From Deltaproteobacteria bacterium (lineage in GTDB: Bacteria > Desulfobacterota > DSM-4660 > Desulfatiglandales > Desulfatiglandaceae), in the NCBI GenBank assembly GCA_019307165.1, contig JAFDKD010000253.1:1-5664 (forward strand): a stretch of DNA of 5,664 nt. Direction: 5' to 3'. Under the pieces are notes generated by a model that was not told the DNA's origin, searched no databases, and worked only from the letters and a program-made list of their open reading frames with translations. Position 1 is the first letter of the stretch; each line of letters begins with the position of its first letter. The position numbers and the translations under genes are program-made. Below are positions 5,451 to 5,664 of this stretch, piece by piece.

Positions 5451-5664
5451 GCGTCCAGTGCATCCGCTTGTTGGGATTTGCTTTTATCGGGTTCGCAATC
5501 GCTATCGGCATCGAAATCGATTTTCCCATATCCATAGGCTGGTGCGGAAGCCATTGATCCCGTGCGGATCGATGAACTCCGGCCAGGTTGTCGGCCTTCT
5601 CGTAAACCCATGCGACGTAGCCTATTGCAAGGCCGTAAACGTCCAGCTTTTCGTGTCCAAGTGT
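5440..5664 (-). pseudogene. Broken four-helix-bundle protein gene (23S rRNA IVP type), 5' end outside the window
   Basis: Reading in from the right edge on the minus strand gives HEKLDVYGLAIGYVAWVYEK (residues 4-23 of the visible part), then an RSARDQWL stretch (32-39). This is the well-known N-terminal half of four-helix-bundle proteins related to 23S rRNA intervening-sequence proteins and Avd. Homology stops at about 5548. The expected next segment (RASQSIPLNIAEG-like) and the last two helices are absent. The frame instead runs through hexamer repeat DNA to a TAA at 5442-5440. A one-base shift restores only RTSL, and the Asp-rich tail YGYGKIDFDADSD lies in the third frame. This suggests an internal deletion plus frameshift. 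Intact members are about 115-130 aa. Its end overlaps the last 11 bases of the opposing gene. Confidence 0.7.
5484..5519. repeat. Hexamer tandem island (NNNTCG)x6
   Basis: TCG recurs every 6 bases at 5487, 5493, 5499, 5505, 5511 and 5517. On the minus strand one frame reads D-x-D-x (IDFDADSD). It matches the island at 1449-1490 in period, orientation and unit number, and lies where the C-terminal tail of the four-helix-bundle gene would be expected. Confidence 0.7.

Overview
The window most likely comes from a Desulfobacterota (deltaproteobacterial, Desulfobacterales-like) chromosome of moderate GC. That placement is inferred from three things: a DUF6125-like protein, a four-helix-bundle (23S rRNA intervening-sequence-protein type) gene remnant next to an Asp-coding hexamer repeat, and gene spacers filled with short degenerate tandem repeats and REP-like palindromes. 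No rRNA, tRNA, CRISPR array or intact transposase gene is visible.

Layout. Positions 1-417 are non-coding and repeat-rich: a 7-bp tandem tract, an approximately 145-bp inverted repeat whose arms are themselves heptamer tracts, and a run of GC-rich hairpins. Next is corA (418-1386), a Mg2+/Co2+ channel of the GMN family. Positions 1387-1720 hold no gene but contain a hexamer island, a C/G hairpin and another heptamer tract. A 172-residue cysteine-rich DUF6125-like protein follows (1721-2239). Positions 2240-2600 hold an inverted pair of GTAG-type REP elements and a plausible sigma-70 promoter for ydfG (2601-3356), an NADP-dependent short-chain dehydrogenase. asnA (3460-4590), ammonia-dependent asparagine synthetase, follows after a 103-bp leader. 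A 266-residue cysteine-motif protein of unknown function (4650-5450) lies 59 bp behind asnA and may be co-transcribed with it. The right edge carries the broken N-terminal part of a four-helix-bundle gene on the minus strand, joined out of frame to an Asp-rich hexamer tail.

The intact genes are all on the plus strand. They look like separate housekeeping or accessory units, not one pathway: ion uptake, a small-molecule dehydrogenase, asparagine synthesis and two uncharacterised cysteine-rich proteins. Only asnA and the gene after it are close enough to suggest an operon. I see no clear new multi-gene system. The most unusual material is in the spacers (paired REP hairpins with a compensatory base-pair swap, several unrelated heptamer tracts, two matching hexamer islands) and in the 266-residue cysteine protein.
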